Shown: positions 26,329-35,880 of the stretch, piece by piece
How the letters are laid out: the number at the start of each line of letters is the position of its first letter
How positions within the stretch are numbered: the stretch's first letter is position 1
Assembly: GCA_963800335.1 (NCBI GenBank)
Contig: CAWDAN010000007.1
Span: 248,001-312,000, forward strand
Length of the DNA: 64,000 bases
Direction of reading: 5' to 3'
Source: Flavisphingopyxis sp963800335
GTDB lineage: Bacteria > Pseudomonadota > Alphaproteobacteria > Sphingomonadales > Sphingomonadaceae
The notes under the pieces: generated by a model
Database searches by the model: none
Seen by the model: only the letters and a program-made list of their open reading frames with translations
Told to the model about the DNA's origin: nothing
Translations under genes and position numbers: made by a program

Positions 26329-27821
26329 GCGATTACCGCATCCAGAGCGAAACGGGCGAGTGGGAGGTCGTGATCGGCCTTGAAGTCCATGCGCAGATTT
26401 CGACCGAGGCCAAATTGTTCTCGGGCGCTTCGACGCAGTTCGGCGCCGAGCCCAATACGCAGGTTTCGCTGGTCGATGCAGCGATGCCGGGGATGCTGCC
26501 GGTGCCCAATCGGGAATGCGTCCGCCAGGCGGTCCGCACCGGCATGGCGCTCGGCGCGAGCATCAACAAATATTCGCGCTTCGACCGGAAGAATTATTTT
26601 TACGCGGACCTGCCGCAGGGTTACCAGATTTCGCAGCTATACCACCCGATCGTCGGGGAGGGCGCGATTACCGTCAGTCTCGACGACAAGGATCCCGATG
26701 CTCCAACCAAGTCGATCGGCGTCGAACGCATCCATATCGAACAGGATGCGGGCAAGCTGATGCACGACCAGCATCCGACGATGAGCTATGTCGACCTCAA
26801 CCGGTCAGGCGTCGCGCTGATGGAGATCGTGTCGAAGCCCGATATGGCGTCTCCTGCCGAAGCAGGGGCTTACGTCCGCAAGTTGAGAGCGATCCTGCGA
26901 TACGTCGGAAGCTGCGACGGCAATATGGAACAGGGTTCGATGCGCGCCGACGTCAATGTCTCGGTGCGCAAGCCGGGTGACGAACTGGGCACGCGGACCG
27001 AGACCAAGAATGTCAATTCGGTGCGCTTCGTCCAAGCGGTGATCGAACAGGAGGCCAAGCGCCAGGTCGAGCTGATCGAGAGCGGCGGGACCGTCGTCCA
27101 GGAAACCCGGCTCTACGATCCCGACCGCAACGAGACGCGGTCGATGCGGTCGAAGGAAGACGCGCACGATTACCGCTATTTTCCCGATCCCGACCTGCTG
27201 CCGCTCGAACTCGACGACGACTTCCTCGCCGAATGCCGCGGCAGCCTGCCCGAACTGCCCGATGCCAAGCAGGCGCGCTATGAGAGCGTGCTCGGCCTGA
27301 CGCCGTACAATGCCGCGACGCTGATCGCCGACGCCGACACCGCGCGATGGTTCGAGGCGCTGATGGCCGAGGGCGCGCGTATCCAGGGCAAGGACGAGAA
27401 GGATGTTGCCACCGCGAGCGCCAACTGGCTGCTCGGCGAACTCTACGGCGCGCTCAACCGGCTTGGCCTCGACCTGGCAAACAGCCCGGTCTCGCCCGAA
27501 CGCGGCGCCGAGCTGATCGCGCTCGTCGCCGATGGTACGATTTCTGGCAGCATCGCGAAGCAGGTGTTCGAGATCATGCTCGAAACCGGCGATCCGGCGG
27601 GCAAGGTGGTCGACGACAAGGGCCTCAAGCAGACCAGCGATACCGGCGCGATCGAGGCGGTTGTTGCCAAGGTCCTCGCCGACAACGCCGAAAAGGTCGC
27701 CCAGTACAAGGACGGCAAGGAAGCGTTGTTCGGCTTCTTCGTCGGTCAGACGATGAAGGCGATGCAGGGCAAGGCCAACCCGCAGGTCGTCAACGAAATC
27801 CTGAAGGCGAAGCTCGGCTGA
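26325..27821 (+). CDS. gatB: Amidotransferase subunit GatB
   Basis: tRNA-binding kinase subunit, 498 residues. Signatures: WEVVIGLEVHAQI, FYADLPQGYQISQLY, QDAGKLMHD and DYRYFPDPDLLPL. The C-terminal YqeY-like tail domain is complete (from about residue 350 to the end). Start ATG 26325 overlaps the gatA stop by 4 bases. The complex converts Asp-tRNA(Asn) and Glu-tRNA(Gln) to the correct amides, so this bacterium probably uses the indirect route for at least one of them. Confidence 0.96.
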   Translation: MSDYRIQSETGEWEVVIGLEVHAQISTEAKLFSGASTQFGAEPNTQVSLVDAAMPGMLPVPNRECVRQAVRTGMALGASINKYSRFDRKNYFYADLPQGYQISQLYHPIVGEGAITVSLDDKDPDAPTKSIGVERIHIEQDAGKLMHDQHPTMSYVDLNRSGVALMEIVSKPDMASPAEAGAYVRKLRAILRYVGSCDGNMEQGSMRADVNVSVRKPGDELGTRTETKNVNSVRFVQAVIEQEAKRQVELIESGGTVVQETRLYDPDRNETRSMRSKEDAHDYRYFPDPDLLPLELDDDFLAECRGSLPELPDAKQARYESVLGLTPYNAATLIADADTARWFEALMAEGARIQGKDEKDVATASANWLLGELYGALNRLGLDLANSPVSPERGAELIALVADGTISGSIAKQVFEIMLETGDPAGKVVDDKGLKQTSDTGAIEAVVAKVLADNAEKVAQYKDGKEALFGFFVGQTMKAMQGKANPQVVNEILKAKLG

Positions 27822-27824
27822 GGG

Positions 27825-28136
27825 TTACTCGACCGAGCTGCCGATCGGCCCGTCGAGATTCGATTGGAGGATGCCGCCCTGGCCAACGCTTGGATTGACG
27901 CGATCGTCGGGGTCGCGGTGGTCGGGGTCGAGGCCGTCGGGTTCGCTATCAGTAGCGGGCATCTCATCGGGGCCACGGCCCGGTTCGTCGATATCGGGGC
28001 CGTTGGGCGTGATTTCGGGCGGTTCGCGTCCGGGCGCTTCATTCGGCATTGGCTGGGCCGGCGTTTCGGGCGGCGATTGCGGCTCGATCGTGTCGGGATG
28101 GGGGATTTGGGGTTCGATCGCACGCGGTTCGGCCAT
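27825..28136 (-). CDS. Proline-rich hypothetical protein
   Basis: A 103-residue acidic protein made almost entirely of Pro, Glu, Asp, Gly and Asn, for example PNGPDIDEPGRGPDEMP. No signal peptide, helix or known fold. It is probably disordered. The codon pattern fits a real gene and the frame is free of stops, but low-complexity GC-rich sequence can give such frames by chance. It is convergent with gatB with 3 bases between stops. Confidence 0.5.
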   Translation of the reverse strand: MAEPRAIEPQIPHPDTIEPQSPPETPAQPMPNEAPGREPPEITPNGPDIDEPGRGPDEMPATDSEPDGLDPDHRDPDDRVNPSVGQGGILQSNLDGPIGSSVE

Positions 28137-28272
28137 GTCTGATTTCCTTTGGATGCTGTGCCAAGACTACGCACGAACCGGTCAGGACGTTCCGCCCGCT
28201 CGCTGCGACAGCTGGCCTTGTCAGCCAAGGCTTTCCTGATATAGAGCGCCCCCGCCACCGGCGGTGACGCAA

Positions 28273-28357
28273 GCGGGCGTGGCGGAACTGGTAGACGCGC
28301 TTGGTTTAGGTCCAAGTATCGCAAGATGTGGGGGTTCGAGTCCCTTCGCCCGCACCA
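28273..28357 (+). tRNA. tRNA-Leu (TAG)
   Basis: An 85-base class II tRNA with a long variable arm. The acceptor GCGGGCG pairs with CGCCCGC at 28347-28353, and discriminator A28354 is followed by encoded CCA at 28355-28357. The anticodon loop reads TTTAGGT, anticodon TAG. No integrase or att repeat is seen nearby. Confidence 0.96.
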
Positions 28358-28469
28358 GTTTTCGCCGCCGGCCGACATGCGAGAACCGCCTATCGCCTTG
28401 CCGCGTTTCGCCGCATACCGAATGTATCATGGCCGCACCGGCCAGCCAGATTGAGAGCCTTTCAAAGCT

Positions 28470-29969
28470 ATGAAAACCGTTGAAACCAAGAATGAAGGCC
28501 TGAGCCGCGCCTACACCATGACGATCACCGCCAAGGATATCGAGGCGCTGGTCGATCAAGAGGTCAAGAAGGTCGCTCCGCAGGTCCGCATGCCCGGCTT
28601 TCGTCCCGGCAAGGTTCCGCCCAACCTCGTGCGCAAGATGCACGGCGAGGCGATGGCCGCCGACATGCTCAACAAGGCGATCCAGGACGGCATCCAGAAA
28701 ACGATCGCCGACCACAAATTGCGCCCCGCGACTCAGCCCGAGGTTAACCTCGCCGACGGCTATGAACCCGGCAAGGACGCCGAAGTGTCGATCGCGCTCG
28801 AAGTGCTGCCGACCTTCGAAACCCCCGCGGTCGAAGGTCTCAAGCTCGAGCGCCTGACGATCCCCGTCGCCGATGCCGACATCGACGCCGCGCTCGAGAA
28901 GATCGCCGCGCAGCAGAAATCGTTCGAAGCCGCCGCCAAGTCGTACAAGGCAGCGATCGGCGACCAGGTCGTCATCGATTTCGAAGGCAAGGTCGACGGC
29001 ACGCCGTTCGAAGGCGGCAAGGGCGAAGCGATGGCGGTCGAGCTCGGCTCGGGCCAGCTGATCCCCGGCTTCGAGGAGCAGATGATCGGCCTCAAGGCGA
29101 ATGACGCCAAGACGCTCAAGGTCACCTTCCCCGAGGATTACAATGCCGAACACCTGAAGGGCAAAGACGCCGAGTTCGACATCGTCGTCGGCGAAGTGCG
29201 CAAGCCCGTGCAGGCCAAGGTCGACGACGAGTTCGCCAAGTCGCTCGGTCTCGAAGGCATCGATCAGCTCAAGGACCTGGTCAAGGGCCAGGTTGAGCAG
29301 GAGCATAACGGCCTGACGCGCACGCACATGAAGCGCAAGCTGCTCGATACGCTTGCAGCCGATTACGATTTCGAGGTCCCGCCATCGATGGTCGAGGCCG
29401 AATTCGACCAGATCTGGCACCAGCTCGAGCACGAAGCGAGCCACGAGGAAGATCCCGAAGCCGCGCGCAAGGAAATGGAAGCCGATCGTGACGATTACCG
29501 TCACATCGCCGAACGCCGTGTCCGCCTGGGCCTCGTCCTGTCACAGATCGGCCAGAGCAACGGCGTCGAGGTGTCGAGCCAGGAAATGAACCGGCTGATC
29601 ATGCAGGCTGCGCAGCAGTACCGCCCCGAGGATCGCGAAAAGTTCGTCCAGTACGTCCAGCAGGATCCGATGGCTGCCGCCCAGCTGCGCGCGCCGCTCT
29701 ACGAGGACAAGGTCGTCGATTACCTGTTCGACAAGGCCGACATCACCGACAAGGACGCGACCCGCGAAGAGGTCGAGGCGGCAATCGAGGCCGAGGAAGA
29801 CGCTTCGGCTGCCAAGCCCGCGGCAAAAAAGAAGCCCGCCGCCAAGAAAGCAGCCGCCAAGAAGGCCGACGCCAAGCCGACTGAAAAGGCCGCTCCGGCG
29901 AAGAAGCCTGCTGCGAAAAAGGCACCGGCCAAGAAGCCTGCGGCCAAGAAGCCCGCGGCGAAAAAGTAA
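28470..29969 (+). CDS. tig: Trigger factor with lysine/alanine-rich C-terminal tail
   Basis: Ribosome-bound chaperone and peptidyl-prolyl isomerase, 499 residues. The N-terminal ribosome-binding domain carries MPGFRPGKVPPNLV (variant of the GFRxGxxP signature), the FKBP-type PPIase domain covers about residues 160-240 (GDQVVIDFEGKVDG), and the helical chaperone domain follows. After about residue 445 comes a histone H1-like tail of PAAKK/AKK repeats to the end. Typical trigger factors end near 430-450 residues. The tail may bind RNA, DNA or ribosomes. Gene order tig-clpP-clpX is classic. Confidence 0.95.
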   Translation: MKTVETKNEGLSRAYTMTITAKDIEALVDQEVKKVAPQVRMPGFRPGKVPPNLVRKMHGEAMAADMLNKAIQDGIQKTIADHKLRPATQPEVNLADGYEPGKDAEVSIALEVLPTFETPAVEGLKLERLTIPVADADIDAALEKIAAQQKSFEAAAKSYKAAIGDQVVIDFEGKVDGTPFEGGKGEAMAVELGSGQLIPGFEEQMIGLKANDAKTLKVTFPEDYNAEHLKGKDAEFDIVVGEVRKPVQAKVDDEFAKSLGLEGIDQLKDLVKGQVEQEHNGLTRTHMKRKLLDTLAADYDFEVPPSMVEAEFDQIWHQLEHEASHEEDPEAARKEMEADRDDYRHIAERRVRLGLVLSQIGQSNGVEVSSQEMNRLIMQAAQQYRPEDREKFVQYVQQDPMAAAQLRAPLYEDKVVDYLFDKADITDKDATREEVEAAIEAEEDASAAKPAAKKKPAAKKAAAKKADAKPTEKAAPAKKPAAKKAPAKKPAAKKPAAKK

Positions 29970-29976
29970 GCCGTAC

Positions 29977-30009
29977 GATCGCGGTCCGGCAGCGCGCCGG
30001 ACCGTGATC
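29977..30009 (+). terminator. Stem-loop after tig
   Basis: A 14-base arm at 29977-29990 pairs with 29996-30009 with one G-T wobble and a 5-base loop. No U-tract follows, so it may be a weak terminator, a processing site or a 3' stabiliser rather than a standard rho-independent terminator. Confidence 0.45.
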
Positions 30010-30056
30010 GCCGGTTGCCGTCGGACCCCACCGCGACGACAACCGCGCGCAAGGGG

Positions 30057-30087
30057 CTTGAAACTCCTGCGCGCAGGTTCGACATAG
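30057..30087 (+). promoter_or_regulatory. Possible heat-shock (RpoH) promoter for clpP
   Basis: CTTGAAA at 30057-30063, then CGACATAG at 30080-30087. The -35 is a good sigma-32 match; the -10 is partial and the spacer (16) slightly long. It lies 37 bases upstream of the clpP ATG. Plausible because clpP is heat-shock controlled in many bacteria and rpoH is in this window. Confidence 0.3.
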
Positions 30088-30123
30088 CCTTCGGGCAATA
30101 TCATCGACGGACACACATATTTT

Positions 30124-30786
30124 ATGACGAACTATATCGGCGACACCGAAATTCCTGATCCGATGAGCGCACTCGTCCCGATCGTGATCGAGCAATCGAC
30201 CCGCGGCGAGCGCAGCTTTGATATCTTCTCGCGCCTGCTGCGCGAGCGGATCGTCTTCGTGACCGGCCAGGTCGAGGACCAGATGGCGGCGCTGATCACA
30301 GCGCAATTGTTGTTCCTCGAGTCGGAAAATCCGAAGAAGGACATCTACCTCTACATCAACTCGCCCGGCGGCGTCGTCACCGCCGGCATGGCGATCCACG
30401 ACACGATGCAGTACATCCGGCCGCGCGTCGGCACGGTCTGCATCGGCCAGGCAGCGTCGATGGGCAGCTTCCTGCTCGCCGCCGGTGAGCCGGGCATGCG
30501 CGTTGCGCTCGCCAATGCGCGGATCATGGTCCACCAGCCTTCGGGCGGGGCTCGCGGCATGGCATCGGACATCGAGATTCAGGCCAAGGAAATCCTCCGC
30601 ATTCGCAAGCGGATGAATGACCTTTATGCCAAATATACCGGCAAGCCTTTGAAGGACATCGAGAAGGCGATGGATCGCGATACCTTCCTCGAAGCCGATG
30701 AGGCGAAGGCCTTCGGCATCGTCGACCAGGTGTTCGAAAAGCGTCCCGCGGCACCGTCGAGCGACGAGCCGGCCAAGACCAGCTGA
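30124..30786 (+). CDS. clpP: ATP-dependent Clp protease proteolytic subunit
   Basis: Serine protease subunit of the ClpXP/ClpAP complex, 220 residues. Catalytic Ser112 in GQAASMGSFLL and His137 in MVHQPSGGARG are present, and the Asp lies in the C-terminal LEADEAKAFGIVD region. The hydrophobic cluster LYINSPGG is intact. Start ATG 30124. It precedes clpX by 183 bases. Confidence 0.97.
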   Translation: MTNYIGDTEIPDPMSALVPIVIEQSTRGERSFDIFSRLLRERIVFVTGQVEDQMAALITAQLLFLESENPKKDIYLYINSPGGVVTAGMAIHDTMQYIRPRVGTVCIGQAASMGSFLLAAGEPGMRVALANARIMVHQPSGGARGMASDIEIQAKEILRIRKRMNDLYAKYTGKPLKDIEKAMDRDTFLEADEAKAFGIVDQVFEKRPAAPSSDEPAKTS

Positions 30787-30802
30787 TCGTCCGGTAAAAT
30801 TG

Positions 30803-30819
30803 TCAACGCCGCATTAACC
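30803..30819. promoter_or_regulatory. CtrA-like box upstream of clpX
   Basis: TCAA, seven bases, then TTAACC, against consensus TTAA-N7-TTAACC. It is 151 bases before the clpX ATG. One mismatch; functional role unproven. Confidence 0.3.
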
Positions 30820-30969
30820 ATGGCTATTGCACTGCCGTTGTCGCGCGGTGCGCCAGTATCGGCGGATTGGCAGCTGTTAAGGACGATTGCAGATTGTATT
30901 CGACGCTCCTGCCGATAGGATGCGATGCGTGAAGGGGCCTTGGCGCCCCTGCTAGTAAGGTTGTTTTGA

Positions 30970-32244
30970 ATGACGAAATTGAGCGGCTCCGATTCCAAGA
31001 GCACCCTTTACTGTTCGTTCTGCGGCAAGTCGCAGCACGAAGTGAGGAAGCTCATCGCCGGGCCGACCGTGTTCATCTGCGATGAATGCGTCGAGCTGTG
31101 CAACGACATCATCCGCGAAGAGGCCAAGGGCGGCCTTGCCGCGAAGAAGGAAGGTGGCGTGCCGACGCCGCAGGAAATCTGCGACGTTCTCGACGATTAT
31201 GTCATTGGCCAGGACAAGGCCAAGCGCGTCCTGTCGGTCGCGGTCCACAATCATTACAAGCGTTTGGCGCATGGTTCGAAGGGCGAAGAGGTCGAACTGG
31301 CCAAATCGAACATCCTGCTCGTCGGGCCGACCGGCTGCGGCAAGACGCTGCTCGCGCAGACGCTCGCCAAGACCTTCGACGTGCCGTTCACGATGGCCGA
31401 TGCGACGACGCTGACCGAAGCCGGCTATGTCGGCGAGGATGTCGAGAACATCATCCTGAAGCTGCTCCAGGCGTCGGATTACAACGTCGAGAAGGCGCAG
31501 CGCGGGATCGTTTATATCGACGAGATCGACAAGATCAGCCGCAAGGCGGAAAATCCCTCGATCACGCGCGACGTGTCGGGCGAGGGCGTCCAGCAGGCGC
31601 TGCTCAAGCTGATGGAAGGCACCACCGCGAGCGTTCCGCCGCAGGGCGGGCGCAAACATCCGCAGCAGGAATTCCTCCAGGTCGACACGACCAACATCCT
31701 GTTCATCTGTGGCGGCGCCTTTGCCGGCCTCGAAAAGATCATCGGCGACCGCTTGCAGGGCAAGTCGATCGGTTTCGGCGCGCATGTCGCCGCCCCCGAC
31801 GAGCGCCGCGCCGGCGAGATCCTGCGCCAGAGCGAGCCCGAGGATCTGCTCAAGTTCGGCCTGATCCCAGAGTTCGTCGGCCGCTTGCCGGTCATCGCGA
31901 CGCTCGAGGATCTCGACATCGACGCCTTGGTCAAGATCCTCAGCGAGCCGAAGAACGCGCTCGTCAAGCAGTACGCCAAGCTGTTCGACCTCGAGGACGC
32001 CAAGCTGACCTTCACCGACGACGCGCTCGTCGCGATCGGCAAGCGCGCGATCGAACGCAAGACCGGCGCGCGCGGGCTTCGCTCGATCCTCGAGGCGATC
32101 CTGCTCGACACGATGTACGACCTTCCCGGGCTCGAAAATGTCAGCGAGATCGTCATCGACAAGGACGTCGTCGAGGGCCGCAAGGAACCGATCCGCGTCT
32201 TCGCCGAACCCGCAAAGAAAGCGAAAACAGGCGACGCTGCCTAG
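30970..32244 (+). CDS. clpX: ATP-dependent Clp protease ATP-binding subunit ClpX
   Basis: AAA+ unfoldase, 424 residues. The N-terminal zinc finger has CSFCGKS and FICDECVELC (C4 type). Walker A GPTGCGKTLLAQ, Walker B GIVYIDEIDK and the sensor/arginine-finger region follow. ClpX feeds tagged and native substrates to ClpP; in alphaproteobacteria ClpXP also degrades CtrA during the cell cycle. Start ATG 30970. The 183-base leader holds a CtrA-like box. Confidence 0.98.
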   Translation: MTKLSGSDSKSTLYCSFCGKSQHEVRKLIAGPTVFICDECVELCNDIIREEAKGGLAAKKEGGVPTPQEICDVLDDYVIGQDKAKRVLSVAVHNHYKRLAHGSKGEEVELAKSNILLVGPTGCGKTLLAQTLAKTFDVPFTMADATTLTEAGYVGEDVENIILKLLQASDYNVEKAQRGIVYIDEIDKISRKAENPSITRDVSGEGVQQALLKLMEGTTASVPPQGGRKHPQQEFLQVDTTNILFICGGAFAGLEKIIGDRLQGKSIGFGAHVAAPDERRAGEILRQSEPEDLLKFGLIPEFVGRLPVIATLEDLDIDALVKILSEPKNALVKQYAKLFDLEDAKLTFTDDALVAIGKRAIERKTGARGLRSILEAILLDTMYDLPGLENVSEIVIDKDVVEGRKEPIRVFAEPAKKAKTGDAA

Positions 32245-32538
32245 GCTTTCGCCAAGGGGGCATATTCTCGGTTACTGTTGCGCCCGCGCCACAGCGCGGC
32301 GAAACTGCTTATAATCGGCAGAAATGGGTGCGGAATGCGAGTGCCCAGAAGCGATTTCGATCCCGGCGGGACGGCAAATTGCAAGGGGTAGGTCATCGTC
32401 CCAAAAAGATGACCGCAACTGTCATTTCCGAGTCACACAACAGCGGCTATTGGCCGCTCACCGCAGGCGCGAATCGCCAGTTTCGACAGAAGCGACAGCC
32501 TGCACGAGGATTTTCTAACCATCTCGGGGATTTATCAT

Positions 32539-35030
32539 ATGAAAACCGCTCTTTTCCGCAGCGTCGCGTTTGTCGCGCTGCTTGCACCGACGGCAGCCTT
32601 CGCGCAGTCGACCGGCTCGATCGACTTCGAAGACGAAAGCGCCATTGTCGTCACCGGTACGCGCGGCGATCGCGATGTCGGCGGCGTTATTGCGCCCGAT
32701 ACGTCGAAGGCCAAGCAGGTCCTGACGCAGGAAGCCATCACGCGCGCCAATCCCGGCCAGACGATCCTCGACACGATCAACGTCATTCCGGGCGTCAACT
32801 TCCAGAACAACGACGCCTACGGCTCGTCGGGCGGTACGCTGACGATCCGCGGCTTTTCGAGCGATCGCATCTCGCTGACCTTCGACGGCGTTCCGCTCAA
32901 CGATTCGGGCAACTACGCGATCTATTCGAACCAGCAGCTCGATCCCGAGCTGATCGAGCAGGTCAACGTCAATCTGGGTTCGACCGACGTCGACAGCCCG
33001 ACCGCTTCGGCTGTCGGCGGCACCGTCAACTATCGCACGATCAACCCGAGCGAAGATTTCGGTGCGATGCTTTCGGGCTCGGCCGGCGACTTCGACTTCT
33101 TCCGCATGTTTGGCAAGATCGAAACCGGCGCGTTCGGTCCGTTCGGCACGCGTGCGTTCGTCTCGGCCTCGACCGCGTCGAACCACAATCCGTACAACAA
33201 CTACGGCAAGGTCAATAAGCAGCAGTACAATGCGAAGGTCTATCAGCCGATCGGTTCGAACGGCGATTTCGTGTCGGTTGCTGGCAACTATAACCAGAAC
33301 CGCAACAACTTCTTCGGTTCGGTCAGCCTGCGCAACGACCGGGCGGTTCCGTCGGGCTTCCCACAGTCGAAGGACGATCGCGAATACAACATCAACTATC
33401 CGTGCCAGATCGCAACTGGTCGGACCTGGGGCTCAGGAGCTGACGCAATGATAGCTGCGGCACCGAATTCGATCGGCGTTACAATCCGTCGAACACCGGC
33501 AATATTCGCGGCGCGTCGCGTTTCACGCTGACCGACAAGCTGACGTTCACGTTCGATCCGAGCTACCAATACGTTAAGGCAAATGGTGGCGGCACTTCTC
33601 GCGCTAATGAGCGTTCGAGGGATGTGCTCAGGGGCCGGGCGTCACTCTATTGACCGGATATATCGGCGGCTCGTCCTTATTTCGGGCGCGATATCAATGG
33701 CGACGGCGATCTGCTGGACGAGGTCAATGCTCGACGCCGAGCCAGACCCGGACGCACCGCTTCATCGCGATCGCCGGCCTGCGTTACGACATCAACGACG
33801 ACAACACGTTCCGCGTTTCGTATACCTATGATCGCGCCAACCATCGCCAGACCGGCCAGGTTGGACTGCTCCAGGGCAACGGCGAACCGTTTGACGTCTT
33901 TCCGGTCAATGATGGTCAGCTGGACGTAACCGGCGCAGAGCTCAACAAGCGCAATCGCCAGTCGTACGCTACGCTGAACAAGGTTGCCGCCGAATATCGC
34001 GGCGATTTCATGGACAACAAGCTGACGGTCAACGTTGGCCTGGCTGCGCCGTTCTTCACGCGCGATTTGCAGCAGAACTGCTTTACGACCTCGGCATCGG
34101 GTTTCGTCGACTGCTTCGGCGAGAACGACCCGCGCAATGCGGCCTACGCAGCAGCCAATCCTACCGTTCAGGGACCGCAGCAGCGGGTCCTGAAATACGA
34201 TAAGCTGCTCCCCAATGTCGGTGCAGTTTACCGCTTCACTAACCGGGTTAGCGCATTCGGCAGCTATGCTCGCGGTCTTTCGGTTCCGGGTACCGACAAC
34301 CTGTACAATGCGTTCTTCTTCGCTCCGGATACGCCGAGTGCACGTCCTGATGCCGAGACGACCGACAGCTTTGACGGCGGCGTGCGCTATCGTTCGAGCC
34401 AGGTCCAGGCGCAGGTCGGCGGTTATTTCACCAAGTACAAGAACCGCACGGCCTCGGCCTATGACCCGGTTCTCGACGCAACGGTTTACCGCAACCTCGG
34501 CACGGTCGATAAATATGGCGTCGACGGCTATATTTCGTACGCACCAGTGCGCCAGCTGGTCGTTTATGCATTCGGATCGTACAACGATTCGGAGATCAAG
34601 GACGACGTACAGACCGGTCCCGGGACGTTCGCGCCGACTGCCGGAAAGAGTGAATCGGGTTCGCCGCAAGTTCTCCTATGGCGGAACGGTTCGCGGCACG
34701 GTTGGTCCAGTCGAACTGGGCGTGACCGGCAAGCGCACCGGCAAGCGTTACATTTACGACACCAACTTGCCCGTCTTCGCCAGCGCCACAAGCACGACCG
34801 AAGTATATCCCAATGCTGCTCCGGCTTATTGGCTCGTCAATGCTGATGCGCGCATCAGCCTGGCTCAGTTCGGTGCGGAGAAGACGTACTTCCAGCTCAA
34901 CGTCTACAACCTGTTCAACAAGTTGTACGTCGGCGGCTTCGGTGGTGGTTTGACCCAGGCTGGTAGCCCGCCGTTCGTCCAGATTGGCGCGCCGCGCACG
35001 GTCTCGGGAACGCTGGTCGTCGGTTTCTAA
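32539..35030 (+). pseudogene. TonB-dependent receptor, broken by several frameshifts
   Basis: Outer-membrane receptor of about 830 residues in the repaired form. It has a signal peptide (MKTALFRSVAFVALLAPTAAFAQ), a plug domain (IVVTGTRGDRDVGG, GGTLTIRGFSSDRISLTFDGVPLND) and a beta-barrel ending VSGTLVVGF with the terminal Phe. The ligand is unknown. Frames change near 33410-33445, 33630, 33680, 33730 and 34665. The pieces still align as one protein: for example EFDRRYNPSNTGNIRGAS at 33465-33520 and TRTHRFIAIAGLRYDIN near 33760. Such dense breaks within 350 bases look like poor sequence rather than decay, but this cannot be settled here. About 294 bases precede it, with a TATAAT hexamer at 32310-32315 and nothing else I recognise. 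Confidence 0.8.
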
Positions 35031-35053
35031 GCCTAACCAGAACACAACAAGAA

Positions 35054-35083
35054 GGGCGCGGGGGAAATCCCCGCGCCCTTTTT
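35054..35083 (+). terminator. Rho-independent terminator
   Basis: GGGCGCGGGG at 35054-35063 pairs perfectly with CCCCGCGCCC at 35069-35078 around a 5-base loop, followed by five Ts. It ends the TonB receptor transcript. Confidence 0.93.
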
Positions 35084-35144
35084 CGTGGCCGCTGTTTTCT
35101 CGTAACCGGTGGCGATAGCGCCGGCAGCGCGTGTCGGCCTGGGC

Positions 35145-35813
35145 CTAGTCCTTGAGGCAGGCGTCGAGCCCGTCGCGGCGGACGACGCCGATGCGTGCGG
35201 CGATGGAGTTGCCGTAACGGCGCGTGAAGCCTGTCGGGGCGATTGCGCCGCGCTGCTTGGGCAGGGGGAGGATGGCGGCAATGCGCGCCGCCTCGGTCAC
35301 GGTCATGCTAGCGGCGCCGTGGTGGAAATAGCGCTGCGACCCGGCTTCGACGCCATAGGTGCCGATGCCCGTCTCGGCGACGTTGAGATAGACTTCCATG
35401 ATCCGGCGCTTGCCCCAGAGGGTCTCTATGAGGACGGTGAAATACGCCTCGAGCCCCTTGCGGAAAAAGCCGCCGCCCTGCCACAGGAAGGCGTTCTTGG
35501 CGGTCTGCTGGCTGATCGTCGATCCACCGCGGATCCGGCCGCCGCGCGCGTTACGCGCGAGTGCCTTTTCGATCGCCTCACGGTCGAAGCCGTTATGCGA
35601 ACAGAACTTGCCGTCTTCGGCGGCGATCGCGGCGCGCGCCATGTCGGGATCGATCCGGTCGAGCGGTTCCCAGTCCTTGGTGATGCCGTGGCCGTCGAGC
35701 AGCATCGTCGCGGTGACCGGCGGCGGCACGAAACGATAGGCGAGCACCCACACGAAGGTGACCGCGAGGAACCACAGGACGAACTTGAAAGCGAAACGGA
35801 TGATACGGTTCAT
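35145..35813 (-). CDS. mtgA: Monofunctional biosynthetic peptidoglycan transglycosylase
   Basis: Polymerises lipid II into glycan chains in the periplasm. The 222-residue protein has one N-terminal membrane anchor (residues about 8-27) and a GT51 domain with the catalytic Glu motif AAEDGKFCSHNGFDREAI, GGSTISQQTAKNAFL and KRRIMEVYLNVAE. No transpeptidase domain follows, which makes it MtgA rather than a class A PBP. Start ATG 35811-35813. Confidence 0.95.
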   Translation of the reverse strand: MNRIIRFAFKFVLWFLAVTFVWVLAYRFVPPPVTATMLLDGHGITKDWEPLDRIDPDMARAAIAAEDGKFCSHNGFDREAIEKALARNARGGRIRGGSTISQQTAKNAFLWQGGGFFRKGLEAYFTVLIETLWGKRRIMEVYLNVAETGIGTYGVEAGSQRYFHHGAASMTVTEAARIAAILPLPKQRGAIAPTGFTRRYGNSIAARIGVVRRDGLDACLKD

Positions 35814-35880
35814 CGGCGCAGGCTAGCGAAGCCTGCCCGCGCCGTCATGCGACTTTATCGCGAGCCTGCGCGAACGCCGA

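Noticed and set aside
24825..27821. A single 998-residue open frame that looks like a GatA-GatB fusion
   Set aside because: It is a frameshift artefact. After the extra T at 25554-25556 the first frame runs into gatB's frame; the real gatA continues in another frame to 26328 and gatB has its own ATG at 26325.
620..28357. Possible genomic island between the two tRNA genes
   Set aside because: No integrase, attachment-site duplication or composition change is seen; genes between are core functions.
29800..29969. Tandem repeats at the tig 3' end that could suggest a repeat array
   Set aside because: The repeats are codons for PAAKK in frame with trigger factor, not a CRISPR or VNTR of separate nature.
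32245..32538. A small gene in the gap between clpX and the TonB receptor
   Set aside because: A 64-codon frame exists but has no ribosome site or recognisable motif; the region more likely holds the receptor promoter.
31086..33218. A 710-codon plus-strand frame across clpX and the TonB receptor
   Set aside because: It overlaps two well-supported genes in another frame and reads as Arg-rich noise.
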